Shown piece by piece: positions 26,372-34,889 of a stretch of DNA of 64,000 bases. Position 1 is the stretch's first letter, and each line of letters opens with the position of its first letter. The DNA is from Streptococcus viridans. Lineage in GTDB: Bacteria > Bacillota > Bacilli > Lactobacillales > Streptococcaceae. The stretch is from assembly GCF_900636365.1 (NCBI RefSeq), contig NZ_LR134266.1, positions 1,811,501 to 1,875,500 of the forward strand, given 5' to 3'. A program made the translations under genes and the position numbers. A model generated the notes under the pieces. The model did not search any database, had not been told where the DNA came from, and saw only the letters and a list, made by a program, of their open reading frames with translations.

Positions 26372-27070
26372 TTAAAGGTTACGCAAGGCATCCTCAAGTG
26401 CGGTTTTTTGTTGCGTCTGTTCGTCAATCTTCTTGATCACGCGCGCAGGTACACCGGCTACCACTACATTTTCAGGCACATCTTGGGTAACAATCGCACC
26501 CGCCGCTACGACGGAGCCATTACCAACTTGAACCCCTTCGATGACGACGGCATTGGCTCCCACCAAGACGTTATCCCCGATTCGGACTGGTTCTGCAGAG
26601 GCTGGCTCAATCACACCGGCAAGGACTGCTCCTGCTCCGATATGGCTGTTTTTACCAACCGTTGCACGGCCACCAAGAATAGCTCCCATATCGATCATGG
26701 TTCCCGCACCAATTTCAGCCCCGATATTGATGACGGCTCCCATCATGATTACCGCATTGTCTTCAATGGTCACCTGGTCTCGAATGATCGCACCCGGTTC
26801 AATCCGGGCATTCAAATAACGCTTGTCTAGCAAAGGCACTGCCGAATTACGCCCATCTTGCTCTACGATATAGTCTTTGTTTTCTGTTAGGTTAGCAAGA
26901 AGGGGCTCAATCTCTTTCCAGTCTCCAAATAGGACATTACCTAGTTTTACAACGGATGCTGGAAGAGATCCTACCAATTCCCCTTCGAAGGTTACTTTTA
27001 CATTGGTTTTCTTTTCTGCATTTCCGATAAAGGCGATAATCTCTTGTGCAGTCATTTTTTGTGCAGTCAT
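26372..27070 (-). CDS. dapH: 2,3,4,5-tetrahydropyridine-2,6-dicarboxylate N-acetyltransferase
   Basis: This 232-residue trimeric left-handed beta-helix enzyme acetylates tetrahydrodipicolinate with acetyl-CoA, opening the acetylase branch of lysine/DAP synthesis. Hexapeptide repeats run from about residue 88 to 205 ([33 protein letters not shown]). The start [20 protein letters not shown] at 27070 fits family length. It heads a run with dapL, 5-FCL and rhomboid genes. Confidence 0.94.
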   Translation of the reverse strand: MTAQKMTAQEIIAFIGNAEKKTNVKVTFEGELVGSLPASVVKLGNVLFGDWKEIEPLLANLTENKDYIVEQDGRNSAVPLLDKRYLNARIEPGAIIRDQVTIEDNAVIMMGAVINIGAEIGAGTMIDMGAILGGRATVGKNSHIGAGAVLAGVIEPASAEPVRIGDNVLVGANAVVIEGVQVGNGSVVAAGAIVTQDVPENVVVAGVPARVIKKIDEQTQQKTALEDALRNL

Positions 27071-27141
27071 GGCGATACCTCTTGTTCTATGTAGTCAGTC
27101 CTCTAGGAAGATAGGCTCCTTTTAAACTCTTTGATTTTACT

Positions 27142-27170
27142 ATTATAGCATAATTTTAAGAGTCCTTTAA
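27142..27170 (-). promoter_or_regulatory. Promoter of dapH operon
   Basis: Minus-strand TATAAT (27142-27147), 17 bases from a weak -35 TTAAAG (27165-27170), about 70 bases upstream of dapH. Confidence 0.5.
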
Positions 27171-27234
27171 ATCACTGGCAGATGAAGTAATCTTAAGATC
27201 CTAATGTATCTTTGTACTATCTCCCAAAATCATG

Positions 27235-28215
27235 CTATGGTTTCTTTTTAACAGCTATTCCTTTTAGATACCACTGCTCAGAGTTTTCCTCGAAATTTAG
27301 GGAAACTTGTTCGTTATCTACTGTTGAATAGGAGAGGGTGCAGGAGTATACTTTCTGAGAAGATGAGATGGAAAAATGCGTGACTTGAGGAGTTCCCATT
27401 TGAGAAATAACGTCATGAATTTCCTGTCCATCTTGAGAAAAGAGAGCTCTAAATTCTTCTGTTGTTTTAGTTGGTTCTTCCAAAGATGTAGCGTAATATC
27501 CCATATAGATATTAGTGACCCTATACTTATCGTCATGCCCCAATAAATTAAAACTGACATTTCCACGATTATCCGGTAGTTCATATTGTAAAGTGATTCC
27601 CCGATTGTCTGCACTTACATCAGAAAAATAACCTCGTTTAGCTTTTCCATACTGATTCACAAGTTCTTCTGCGGTCACATTGGATAATTTATTTTTTCGA
27701 CTGAGAACCAATAACTCGTCTAAATTAAAGGCACGAATCCCATTCTCCCCATCTATATAGGGAGAATTATCGGCAGTCAATTGTCCCGATTTCTTATCTG
27801 ACTCACTCTTCTCTTCCTTTGTTGAGCTAGAAGATTCTGATGTTTGGCTTGAGGAGGCAGATGATGAGCTAGAGGATGCCGAACTGATAGAATGACGGTC
27901 CTGTTTCTTACTTACAGGGGTAGCCTGCTCTGTCTTTTGGGAAGATTGACTCACATAGCCAATGACCCCAATGATAAAACTAAAGAGAAGAACCAACCCC
28001 ACTCCAGCTGCTAGAAGCGAACCAAAACGAGGCAAGCCTGCTCCTCGAAAAGCATCCTCACGGACGCTTCTCTTCACCCCTTTTTGATAGCTCCGAAGAC
28101 TGGGACTCTCAAAAGCTTCTCCTTCAGGCCCACGATCCGAAAAGACCTCAGACACTTCCCGATTCCTACTTGGGAACCTAGACCATTCTCTTTGAATCTG
28201 TCTACCTTTTTCCAT
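27235..28215 (-). CDS. Single-pass membrane protein with duplicated extracellular domain (paralog 5 of 5)
   Basis: Not recognised as a named gene. The 326 residues comprise a basic cytoplasmic part (1-63), one membrane helix (about 64-88), a Ser-rich linker (105-135), and two related domains (about 163-240 and 253-322). The first domain has the pattern FNLDELLVLS, then TAEELVNQYGKAKRG, then short strands ending in YRVTNIYMGY. The same pattern occurs in the four genes upstream. The folds look like the small alpha/beta SmpA/BLIP-type domains by strand pattern, which is inference only. It is the last gene before the dapH promoter. Confidence 0.75.
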   Translation of the reverse strand: MEKGRQIQREWSRFPSRNREVSEVFSDRGPEGEAFESPSLRSYQKGVKRSVREDAFRGAGLPRFGSLLAAGVGLVLLFSFIIGVIGYVSQSSQKTEQATPVSKKQDRHSISSASSSSSSASSSQTSESSSSTKEEKSESDKKSGQLTADNSPYIDGENGIRAFNLDELLVLSRKNKLSNVTAEELVNQYGKAKRGYFSDVSADNRGITLQYELPDNRGNVSFNLLGHDDKYRVTNIYMGYYATSLEEPTKTTEEFRALFSQDGQEIHDVISQMGTPQVTHFSISSSQKVYSCTLSYSTVDNEQVSLNFEENSEQWYLKGIAVKKKP

Positions 28216-28236
28216 TCCATTTTCCCTTCTTTTTAC

Positions 28237-28974
28237 TTAACTTTGTTTCTTAGGATCTAGTTGACTCTTGCGCAACAAGGAATAGGAACCGTCTACCTGT
28301 TCCAACTCCAATAAATACGTTTTTCCCTTCTCATCCTGATAGGATAGTTGAAAACCTTCCTGATCAGGCCCGATCTGGTGTCGAACGAAGGATTGTAAGC
28401 CCTGATAGCTACCTAGAAGTGCTTTCAGATCCATCTTTTCTCCAGGTTCTAAGCTCTGGTAAACTTTTTCTGAAAAAGCTTTGTTCCCCTCCCGGTCTAG
28501 ATTGGCTAGACTGGCGTCGATCTCTTCTAGCAGATAGCTCCCATCAGCCCCCTTGCTAAAAAGCAAACGGATGGAGGCTCCCTTTCCCCTATCGTCCCAT
28601 CGATAGAGCAGGGAGAGACTGGGTTGCTTACTTGCTGTAGATTGAAAGAGAACTTTCTCTTGGGGGTGCCCCATCTCCTTCAGAAGGGTCTCCAGGCGAC
28701 TTCCAGTCTGCTTCAGGCTACCGTTTTGGTTCTTTATCGACAGAGGGAAGCGCTCGATCTGGTCCAAGGTCCATGGCGAATCCTTTTTTTCATTCGTTTC
28801 TTTTAAGAGTCGCTCCCCTTGAAATTCTTTCGCTTTAAAAGTTGATAAGTTCCTTATTTCACTTATCGCTGTAGAACTTTTCGGCGGATGACTAAGGACC
28901 TCTAACCCCATCCCTAGGAGGAGCGCTAGCAGCAGGAGACCAGGAATTGTTAACTTCTTGATGACTGTATCCAT
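28237..28974 (-). CDS. Signal-anchored protein with duplicated extracellular domain (paralog 4 of 5)
   Basis: The 245-residue protein has an N-terminal signal anchor (KKLTIPGLLLLALLLGMGLE). Two diverged copies of the cluster domain follow (about residues 68-150 and 165-240). The first has SRLETLLKEMGHPQEKV in place of the paralogs' AEELV..YG.A segment, and the second ends SYLLLRKSQL-like: SYSLLRKSQLDPKKQS. The start at 28974 has AAGGAGG overlapping the stop of the gene before it, ten bases away, so the genes are co-transcribed. Function unknown. Confidence 0.75.
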   Translation of the reverse strand: MDTVIKKLTIPGLLLLALLLGMGLEVLSHPPKSSTAISEIRNLSTFKAKEFQGERLLKETNEKKDSPWTLDQIERFPLSIKNQNGSLKQTGSRLETLLKEMGHPQEKVLFQSTASKQPSLSLLYRWDDRGKGASIRLLFSKGADGSYLLEEIDASLANLDREGNKAFSEKVYQSLEPGEKMDLKALLGSYQGLQSFVRHQIGPDQEGFQLSYQDEKGKTYLLELEQVDGSYSLLRKSQLDPKKQS

Positions 28975-28984
28975 TTACTCCTCC

Positions 28985-29716
28985 TTATTCGACCTTGACT
29001 AGATGATAGCGAGCATCTTTTTGGGCTTGCAAAGTGAGAAAGACCAGCCCCTCTTGTGCACGGTAGGTTAGGACCAAAACTGTCTTTCCATCCTTACGAT
29101 TCAAAAGCAATGATTGTGGCAAGCCAACCTTTTGCAAAATGTCTTCTAGTTCCATGCCTGTTTTCTCTTTCCCACTAGCAAGACTGGTCAAGGCTGCCTT
29201 TTTCAGCTGTTTACTTTCTATATTCTGCTTAGAGGTTGGTTGATAGCCCTGAATAGCTGTTAGATAGTAGCCATCCTTCATATGGGTAAATTCAAATTGG
29301 TATCTATCTCGACCATCTTGTGTCGTTCCATAGCTGAGACGAAGGAGCTGCGTTCTAGCTTTTGACTCAAGCCGAGCTTGCTTGGCTCCCCCTAATTTTT
29401 TGACCAGGGTCTCTGGTGTCGTCCCCTTGGTGCTTGGTCCACCAGTCCCATCTCCTATTTTAAATTCCAGCAATTCCTCCAAATGCACCCCAACTTCTGG
29501 TCGATCTGATTTCGCAAGGAAGGCCTGCAGATAAGCTTCTTCCTTACGAAAGGTCACTTGCTGGTCTGGATTTAGCTGGTCTTGTGGCCTTCCAGAAGCA
29601 ACAAGGCCGTAGCCTACGCCCAGCATTGCGAGGACCCCGAAAATAATCCCTCTTTTTTGGATGAAAGCTAAGAGGGTCTTCAGATGTTTTCTTGTTGTTT
29701 CCTTTACATTATCCAT
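28985..29716 (-). CDS. Single-pass membrane protein with duplicated extracellular domain (paralog 3 of 5)
   Basis: About 243 residues from ATG 29716; a TTG at 29749 would add 11 residues, and neither start has an ideal ribosome binding site. One membrane helix (GIIFGVLAMLGVGYGLVASG) follows a basic N-terminus. Two copies of the cluster domain follow, seen as VHLEELLEFKIGDGTGG with TPETLVKKLGGAKQARLES, and then GMELEDILQKVGLPQSLLL. Function unknown. It is the first gene after an internal terminator, so the cluster probably has two transcription units. Confidence 0.72.
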   Translation of the reverse strand: MDNVKETTRKHLKTLLAFIQKRGIIFGVLAMLGVGYGLVASGRPQDQLNPDQQVTFRKEEAYLQAFLAKSDRPEVGVHLEELLEFKIGDGTGGPSTKGTTPETLVKKLGGAKQARLESKARTQLLRLSYGTTQDGRDRYQFEFTHMKDGYYLTAIQGYQPTSKQNIESKQLKKAALTSLASGKEKTGMELEDILQKVGLPQSLLLNRKDGKTVLVLTYRAQEGLVFLTLQAQKDARYHLVKVE

Positions 29717-29783
29717 TCTGCGATCGTATCTGTATCCCTTTCCGTCCAACTGTTCACACGTGTTTCCTTTGTCAACATATCCT

Positions 29784-29792
29784 ACTATACCA
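29784..29792 (-). promoter_or_regulatory. Promoter candidate for paralogs 3-5
   Basis: An extended -10 TGGTATAGT with no good -35 box lies on the minus strand, followed by AGGATATG. The TATAGTAG sequence equals the half-site of the palindrome upstream of paralog 1. Confidence 0.4.
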
Positions 29793-29817
29793 TAAATAGC
29801 CAGTCCTCGCTAGAACA

Positions 29818-29852
29818 GAAAAAGATCTGAAAATACTATTCCAGATCTTTTT
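29818..29852 (-). terminator. Terminator between paralogs 2 and 3
   Basis: Arms AAAAAGATCTG and CAGATCTTTTT (one mismatch in the loop side) with a short loop and T-run. The hairpin can end transcription in either direction and lies about 75 bases after the stop of paralog 2. Confidence 0.8.
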
Positions 29853-29925
29853 AGGGTTTTAAGTGAATGGATTTTTCCTCCCTTACATCTTTCGAAAAGA
29901 ATGAATGAAGAGCCCTTCTTCATCA

Positions 29926-30720
29926 TCATTCTTTTTCAGATAAGAGGAAATCACCATCTGATTGTCTCACAAAAGTCAACCTATATTCAGAGGAACTTGA
30001 GGATTTAAAAGATACTCTCATTGTAGTCACAATATCATGAGTTTTGTAGTCCTCTTCTGCAGACATTGAAAGACTAGAAATAGTATGATCCTTAATCACT
30101 TCCTTGTAGGATACACCATCCTTACCAGTTTTGGCATCTCCCACTTTCAGTTTATCATAGTAAGATGAGGTCATAAAATCATCCTCAGCTTCTTTATAAT
30201 TTCCTGAATAATAGAGGTCTTTTAAATAATAATTGTCTCCATTCTTCTGAAACGTAAGGCGCATTTCACGAACAGTACGATAAGAAGGCAGCGTATCATC
30301 CTGATCTTCGTCTAACTCGCCCCATTCTAAATCAATTTTATCTCTTCGAAACGTGCCTTTCAAAGCCTTGCCATGTGCATCCACAACATCTTCAATGCTT
30401 GTTCCTAAATCTGGAGTTTCGTATGTACCAAACTCTAAATCAGCTAAATCATCAATGTTCCAAGAAAATTCGGCTTCTTCCGGATTAATATACTTCCCAG
30501 CCTGATCGCGTTTTGATTCCCCTGCATCAGCTTTTGGATGAAGGGCTGGTTCGCTACTTTTTGCATTTGTTGCACCAAAAGAACGGCCAAGAAATAGACC
30601 TGCAATGACTCCTAAGACTGCAAAAACACTAACACAAGCGATTAACAGACCTTTCCCTGGCTTCTTTTGATTACCAGTTTCTGGCACACCAAATGGTGCC
30701 TGTGATTGATTCATATTCAT
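29926..30720 (-). CDS. Single-pass membrane protein with duplicated extracellular domain (paralog 2 of 5)
   Basis: The 264 residues begin with a short cytoplasmic tail containing QAPFGVPETG, then a helix at about 24-48 (GLLIACVSVFAVLGVIAGLF). Domain 1 (84-172) has FSWNIDDLADLEFG and SIEDVVDAHGKALKG. Domain 2 (188-262) has YDKLKVGDAKTGKDGVSYKE and ends with RLTFVRQSDGDFLL. Paralog 1 shows matching segments, including the same PFG motif in the tail, the same LK.GD..TG motif and the same C-terminal R.V.QPDGDFL type ending. The gene follows paralog 1 by 21 bases. Function unknown. Confidence 0.78.
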   Translation of the reverse strand: MNMNQSQAPFGVPETGNQKKPGKGLLIACVSVFAVLGVIAGLFLGRSFGATNAKSSEPALHPKADAGESKRDQAGKYINPEEAEFSWNIDDLADLEFGTYETPDLGTSIEDVVDAHGKALKGTFRRDKIDLEWGELDEDQDDTLPSYRTVREMRLTFQKNGDNYYLKDLYYSGNYKEAEDDFMTSSYYDKLKVGDAKTGKDGVSYKEVIKDHTISSLSMSAEEDYKTHDIVTTMRVSFKSSSSSEYRLTFVRQSDGDFLLSEKE

Positions 30721-30741
30721 CTTTCATCTATCTCCTCTAAA

Positions 30742-31845
30742 TTAATAACGTTCTGGACCAATGTATAAGAAATCTCCATCTGGTTGTGCTACGAAGCGTA
30801 ATGTCTTATAATCGTCACCGACCTTAAAGCTTACGGTTGCAATAACACGAGTAGAGTCATACTTTTCTCCGTCCTCAGTCATTTTTGTTTCTGTTCCAAT
30901 TCGAACAACACTTAATTTATGCTTTTTCAAAATTTCTGATAGGGAAGTTCCACCTTCACCAGTTTTCTTATCTCCTGTTTTCAGATTTTTGAATTCTTTT
31001 GTACTTAACTCACGATCTGCAGAAGTATCTTCATCTTCATCGTCTTCATCTGCATAGAATTCTTGCAAATCATAAGCTTCCACAGTTTTCAAATAATAAT
31101 TGCCATCCACTTTTTCAAATCGGAAATAAACATTCTGATGTTCAGCATTCTTTGCGCGATCCCAATAAAGAGTAAGGCTATTCTTATCGTACTCTACACT
31201 AGAAGCCAATCCATAGGTTTCAACAATCTGATCAGCAGTCAACCCATAACCATCCTTGTTGGTATAACTCAAGGTAGCAAGGTCTTTAAGAGTCCAGGTG
31301 AAAACAGTCTCCTTCTTTTCTGTAATGAAGCTGTTCTTTATCTTCTTTGCTTCTTCATTAGCGCGTTCTAAGCGTTTTGTTCGATTAGCATCTGCTTGAG
31401 GCTTAGATGAATTTCCCCAGAAATAGCCTGCTCCGCCACCAATTAACCCACCAAGAAGAAGTGCAAGTAGGGAGAAGACAACAAATTTCGTCCATCCACG
31501 CTTCGGTTTTGGCTGAACATTCCATTGCGATTGGAAGGCTTGAGGGTTCCCTTGTTGGTAGAAAGGATTGTTTTCTACCTGAGGAGCTTGATTTTGGAAA
31601 TATTGTTCCTGTCCTCCAGCTTGTGGTCCTTCTACTGGAGAAGCCTGTTGAAAGCCTTGCGCTCCTGGTGCTCCAAATGGCTCATAAGCTGTTTGGCCAT
31701 TTTGTGCTCCAAAAGGTTCTTGAACAGTCTGCCCCCCTTGTGCTCCAAAAGGCTCTTGAACAGTTTGTCCCTCTTGTGTTCCAAAAGGCTCTTGAGAAAC
31801 GTTCTCCTCTTGTGTTCCAAAAGGTGTCTTGTCTTCTGTTGTCAT
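30742..31845 (-). CDS. Membrane protein with PFG-repeat cytoplasmic tail and duplicated extracellular domain (paralog 1 of 5)
   Basis: The 367 residues start with a Gln/Pro/Gly-rich cytoplasmic tail of about 118 residues with five PFG motifs in 12-residue repeats (QEPFGTQEGQTV type). A helix follows at 121-143 (FVVFSLLALLLGGLIGGGAG) and a charged coil at about 150-172. Domain 1 (181-260) has FTWTLKDLATLSY and TADQIVETYGLASSV, domain 2 (285-365) has FKNLKTGDKKTGEGGTSLSE and ends FVAQPDGDFLYIG. An acidic run DEDDEDED separates the domains. It heads the cluster under a palindromic promoter. Low-complexity tails of this kind often mediate protein contacts; that role is inference. Confidence 0.8.
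   Translation of the reverse strand: MTTEDKTPFGTQEENVSQEPFGTQEGQTVQEPFGAQGGQTVQEPFGAQNGQTAYEPFGAPGAQGFQQASPVEGPQAGGQEQYFQNQAPQVENNPFYQQGNPQAFQSQWNVQPKPKRGWTKFVVFSLLALLLGGLIGGGAGYFWGNSSKPQADANRTKRLERANEEAKKIKNSFITEKKETVFTWTLKDLATLSYTNKDGYGLTADQIVETYGLASSVEYDKNSLTLYWDRAKNAEHQNVYFRFEKVDGNYYLKTVEAYDLQEFYADEDDEDEDTSADRELSTKEFKNLKTGDKKTGEGGTSLSEILKKHKLSVVRIGTETKMTEDGEKYDSTRVIATVSFKVGDDYKTLRFVAQPDGDFLYIGPERY
31666..31824 (-). repeat. 36-bp coding repeats for PFG motifs
   Basis: Four to five imperfect 36-bp units encode the 12-residue (Q)EPFG.Q.GQTV repeat at the N-terminus of paralog 1. Confidence 0.8.
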
Positions 31846-31911
31846 AATCTCTCCTTTACTAACAACCTGCGCCCGTCATTCTCCCCACTTTTCGTGACCA
31901 TAGTTTGACGT

Positions 31912-31964
31912 GCAAAGTATAAATATAGTAGTTCTACTATATCATAAAACAGTCTATTTTTCCA
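31912..31964 (-). promoter_or_regulatory. Promoter with 20-bp perfect palindrome upstream of the paralog cluster
   Basis: The palindrome ATATAGTAGTTCTACTATAT (31923-31942) includes a TATAGT -10 box with a weak -35 TGGAAA 17 bases before it. A second -10-like TATACT lies just downstream (31912-31917). A site of this size over the promoter is a likely repressor operator; no regulator gene is adjacent. Confidence 0.5.
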
Positions 31965-31991
31965 CCTCATTCTGAGATATTGAAAGCGATT

Positions 31992-32019
31992 AAAAAACGA
32001 CCTCTTGCGAGATCGTTTT
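31992..32019 (-). terminator. Terminator after pgi
   Basis: AAAACGATCTC and GAGGTCGTTTT arms around GCAA, followed by T on the minus strand, directly after the pgi stop codon. Confidence 0.85.
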
Positions 32020-32027
32020 GTTGTCTA

Positions 32028-33377
32028 TTATAGACGAGCGTTGAGTTCTTTGCTCAATTCTTCAAATCCTGGTTTACCAAGAAGGGCAAACATGTTACGT
32101 TTGTAAGCTTCAACACCTGGTTGGTCAAATGGGTTGATCGCGTTTAAGTAACCTGAAAGGGCGATGGCCAATTCGAAGAAGTAGATAGTGTAACCAAGAG
32201 TGAAGGCATCTTGCTCAGGAAGAGTTACGTACATGTTTGGTACGTCACCGTCAGTGTGGGCAAGAAGAACACCGTCAGTCGCTTTTTTGTTAACGAAGTC
32301 AACGTCTTTTCCTTGGAGGTATCCAAGTCCGTCAAGGTCTTCTTCCAAAGTAGGGATGATCACATTCTTACGAGGTTTGTCAACGCGGACAACTGTTTCA
32401 AACATGATACGAGTTCCTTCTTGGATAAATTGACCCAATGAGTGCAAGTCTGTTGAGAAGTTAGCTGAAGTTGGGTAAATCCCTTTTTGGTCTTTCCCTT
32501 CTGACTCACCAGCCAATTGTTTCCACCATTCTGAGAAGTATTGAAGCGATGGCTCATAGTTTACCAAGATTTCAGTTGCATAGCCTTTACGGTAAAGGAT
32601 GTTACGCACTGCAGCATATTGGTAAGCTTCATTTTCAGCAATCTTATCTGAAGTGTAGTCTTTGCGAGCTGTATTAGCACCTTCCATAAGGGCTTTGATG
32701 TCTGCACCTGATGCAGCGATTGGAAGCAATCCAACTGCTGTCAATACTGAGAAACGTCCACCAATGTCATCTGGAACAACAAATGTTTCCCAACCGTTAG
32801 CATCTGCTTCAACCTTAACAGCACCTTTTTGGCGGTCAGTTGTTGCGTAGATCCGTTTGTTAGCTTCCTCTTGACCGTATTTCTTCACCAAGAGTTCTTT
32901 GAAGACACGGAAAGCGATGGCTGGTTCAGTTGTTGTACCTGATTTAGAAATCACGTTTACCGAGAAGTCTTTGTCTGCTACGTACTCTACCAAGTCAGCA
33001 AGGTATGTTGATGAGATTGAGTTCCCAGCGTAAAGGATTTGTGGTGCTTTGCGTTCTTCTTTTGTTTGCAAGTTTGCAAAGTGATGGTTCAAGAAGTCAA
33101 TGGCAGCTTTCGCACCAAGGTATGATCCACCGATACCGATAACGACCAAAACATCGCTGTCAGCTTTGATTTGCTCAGCAGCTTTCAAGATGCGGTCAAA
33201 TTCTTCGCGGTCGTAGTTTTCAGGAAGGTCCAACCAACCCAAGAAGTCGCTACCAGCACCAGTTCCTTTACGGATCAATTCGTCTGCTGCTGTAACTTGT
33301 GCTTGCATGTAGTCCACTTCATGTGGGGCAACAAATTTACCCAAAACTTTTGAGTAGTCAAATTTAATATGAGACAT
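32028..33377 (-). CDS. pgi: Glucose-6-phosphate isomerase
   Basis: The 449-residue glycolytic enzyme interconverts glucose 6-phosphate and fructose 6-phosphate. It has [15 protein letters not shown] (about residue 80), the signature [19 protein letters not shown] (about residue 138) and the C-terminal [10 protein letters not shown] with catalytic Lys. The start [13 protein letters not shown] has GGAGGAA upstream. A cre-like site lies about 75 bases before the start. Confidence 0.96.
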   Translation of the reverse strand: MSHIKFDYSKVLGKFVAPHEVDYMQAQVTAADELIRKGTGAGSDFLGWLDLPENYDREEFDRILKAAEQIKADSDVLVVIGIGGSYLGAKAAIDFLNHHFANLQTKEERKAPQILYAGNSISSTYLADLVEYVADKDFSVNVISKSGTTTEPAIAFRVFKELLVKKYGQEEANKRIYATTDRQKGAVKVEADANGWETFVVPDDIGGRFSVLTAVGLLPIAASGADIKALMEGANTARKDYTSDKIAENEAYQYAAVRNILYRKGYATEILVNYEPSLQYFSEWWKQLAGESEGKDQKGIYPTSANFSTDLHSLGQFIQEGTRIMFETVVRVDKPRKNVIIPTLEEDLDGLGYLQGKDVDFVNKKATDGVLLAHTDGDVPNMYVTLPEQDAFTLGYTIYFFELAIALSGYLNAINPFDQPGVEAYKRNMFALLGKPGFEELSKELNARL

Positions 33378-33446
33378 GTTATTCCTCCAAAATTTCTTCT
33401 TCTCTATGATATCGCTTTACTGGGATTTAATCAAGGGAAACCATCC

Positions 33447-33461
33447 TGTAAAACGTTTTCA
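33447..33461 (-). promoter_or_regulatory. cre site candidate upstream of pgi
   Basis: TGAAAACGTTTTACA on the minus strand matches the CcpA-site consensus at most positions and is nearly palindromic. It lies about 70-85 bases before the pgi start. Confidence 0.5.
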
Positions 33462-33639
33462 TTTGCTAATTTTTTTATTTTCACAAATCAAGCAACGACG
33501 CAATAGCAATCGTTTGCATATAGAGCCTTATTTTGAACGGAACAGACAAAAAAAGGAGCCTCTTCCGAAGCTCTATTTTACGCTATTATTCTTTGAATCC
33601 ACTAATGAATTTCGAGATAATGCTAGTGAATTATAGCCC

Positions 33640-34100
33640 TCACGTCGCAAAGCTCCTCAGGATCAATATCTCTAAACTCATCTGCGATTTGCAGGCTTGT
33701 TTCGTTAAGGTACTTTATTCAGCGACTAATTGTTCATCCCCAAATAAATTTTAGTTAAGCAATTTAACGCAGTAGCTGATTTGTTTCTTCTTTCGCTTTT
33801 TAAGCTCCGAAGAAAACATAATCAGCTTTGCGGGGGTGGAACTACGAACAAACGTTCTGTTCCACTCCCATCCATTGCTCTAGGATTCATCTACGCCTTG
33901 CAGGCATGATTCACTACGTTCATTTATCGGAACGTAGTTCTCGCTTTGCTCGAACTGCGTCAATGTACCTAAGTTCATCTTCGTCCCTTGGACTTGATTC
34001 ACTAAGAACTATCATAGGTTTACAGCTTTTTCCCTAGCGGGAAAAACTGCATCCATTGCTCTAAGATTCATCTGCGCCTTGCAGGCTTGATTCATCAAGA
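33640..34100. repeat. Degenerate array of about 43-bp hairpin repeats between pgi and SRP RNA
   Basis: Four related units lie at about 33664-33706, 33875-33917, 33968-34008 and 34055-34097. The best two share CTARGATTCATCTRCGCC and TTGCAGGCWTGATTCA. Perfect hairpins lie between the units: CTACGTTC/GAACGTAG (33915-33940), AGTTC-GAG/CTC-GAACT (33940-33957), TTTTTCCC/GGGAAAAA (34027-34045) and GGGGTGGAAC/GTTCCACTCCC (33833-33869). There is no plausible protein-coding gene in this stretch. Its identity is unknown. Confidence 0.6.
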
Positions 34101-34106
34101 GCAATA

Positions 34107-34184
34107 GAAAAGAGCACACAGTTCACTTCGCTTAGGGCTGCTGGATTCCTCCCCTGACCCGCTTCACGCAGAACTGTTGCTCCG
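34107..34184 (-). ncRNA. ffs: Signal recognition particle RNA (small, 4.5S type)
   Basis: The about 78-nt RNA folds into one long hairpin: GGAGCAACAGTTC pairs with GAACTGTGTGCTC. The conserved tip contains GGTCAGGGGAGGAATCCAGC then AGCCCTAAGCG, which I recognise as the streptococcal SRP RNA core that binds Ffh. T-residues follow the stem. Its position beside tadA is also seen in other Firmicutes. Confidence 0.88.
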
Positions 34185-34190
34185 ATAGGT

Positions 34191-34219
34191 ATTATATCAT
34201 AATTTGTGGATTTTGCAAA
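34191..34219 (-). promoter_or_regulatory. Promoter of SRP RNA
   Basis: Minus-strand TTGCAA, 16 bases, TATAAT (34191-34196), placing transcription start near 34184. Confidence 0.75.
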
Positions 34220-34229
34220 GGTCCGGTTT

Positions 34230-34754
34230 TTATTCTTGTGTTTCGGCCTTGGCTGCGAGTTTGGCTTGTTTTTTTCGTTCTCGGCCTTGGCGGAAAAAGG
34301 TCTGCATAATGGCTGCACATTCTGCTTCCAAGATTCCTGTTTCTACTTCCACCCGGTGATTGAGACGTTCATCTGTCAAAATGTCGTAGAGACTCCCTGC
34401 TCCACCAAACTTCTGATTGGTCGCACCGTAGACTACCTGAGGGATCCGGGCCAGCCCGATGGCACCACTGCACATGACACAGGGTTCAATGGTCACAAAT
34501 AGGGTGGTATCCAGCAAACGCCAGCTCTCTTCGTGCTGATTGGCTTCTTCGATCGCCATTACCTCCGCATGCATGACCGCTCGCTGCAATTCTTCTCGCG
34601 CGTTGTGCCCACGTCCAATGATCTCGCCGTCTTTGACAATGACACAGCCAATAGGAATTTCCTCATGGGCCAAGGCGATCTCTGCCTCTTTTAAAGCCTC
34701 TCGCATAAAAGCTTCTTTCTCTTCTAGGGTATAGTCTCTCACTTGTACACTCAC
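34230..34754 (-). CDS. tadA: tRNA-specific adenosine deaminase
   Basis: TadA deaminates A34 of tRNA-Arg(ACG) to inosine. The 174 residues contain the zinc site MHAEVMAIEEA (about residue 63) and PCVMCSGAI (about residue 92), with catalytic Glu in HAE. The C-terminal tail is basic and somewhat longer than usual. The gene sits between SRP RNA and a csRNA, on the same strand as purA upstream. Confidence 0.94.
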   Translation of the reverse strand: MSVQVRDYTLEEKEAFMREALKEAEIALAHEEIPIGCVIVKDGEIIGRGHNAREELQRAVMHAEVMAIEEANQHEESWRLLDTTLFVTIEPCVMCSGAIGLARIPQVVYGATNQKFGGAGSLYDILTDERLNHRVEVETGILEAECAAIMQTFFRQGRERKKQAKLAAKAETQE

Positions 34755-34794
34755 TTACTTTTTATGTTCTTGTTCTATTATATGATGAAGCCAG

Positions 34795-34883
34795 AAAAAA
34801 AGCCACCAATGGTTGACTTCTTATAGGGAGATATTATGAAAAAAAGTTTGGATTCTAAACAAAGTTGGGAGGTCTTTGTTTAT
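34795..34883 (-). ncRNA. Cia-dependent small RNA (csRNA), copy B
   Basis: The predicted RNA is about 89 nt. Its 5' hairpin is ATAAACAAAG, CCTCCC loop, CTTTGTTTA. The middle has CATAATATCTCCC, complementary to a GGGAGATATTATG translation start. The terminator pairs AAG..CAACC with GGTGG.CTT and ends in seven T. Organisation, spacing and key segments match copy A at 14037-14124 while most other bases differ, as expected for paralogous csRNAs. Confidence 0.88.
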
Positions 34884-34889
34884 GGTCTT

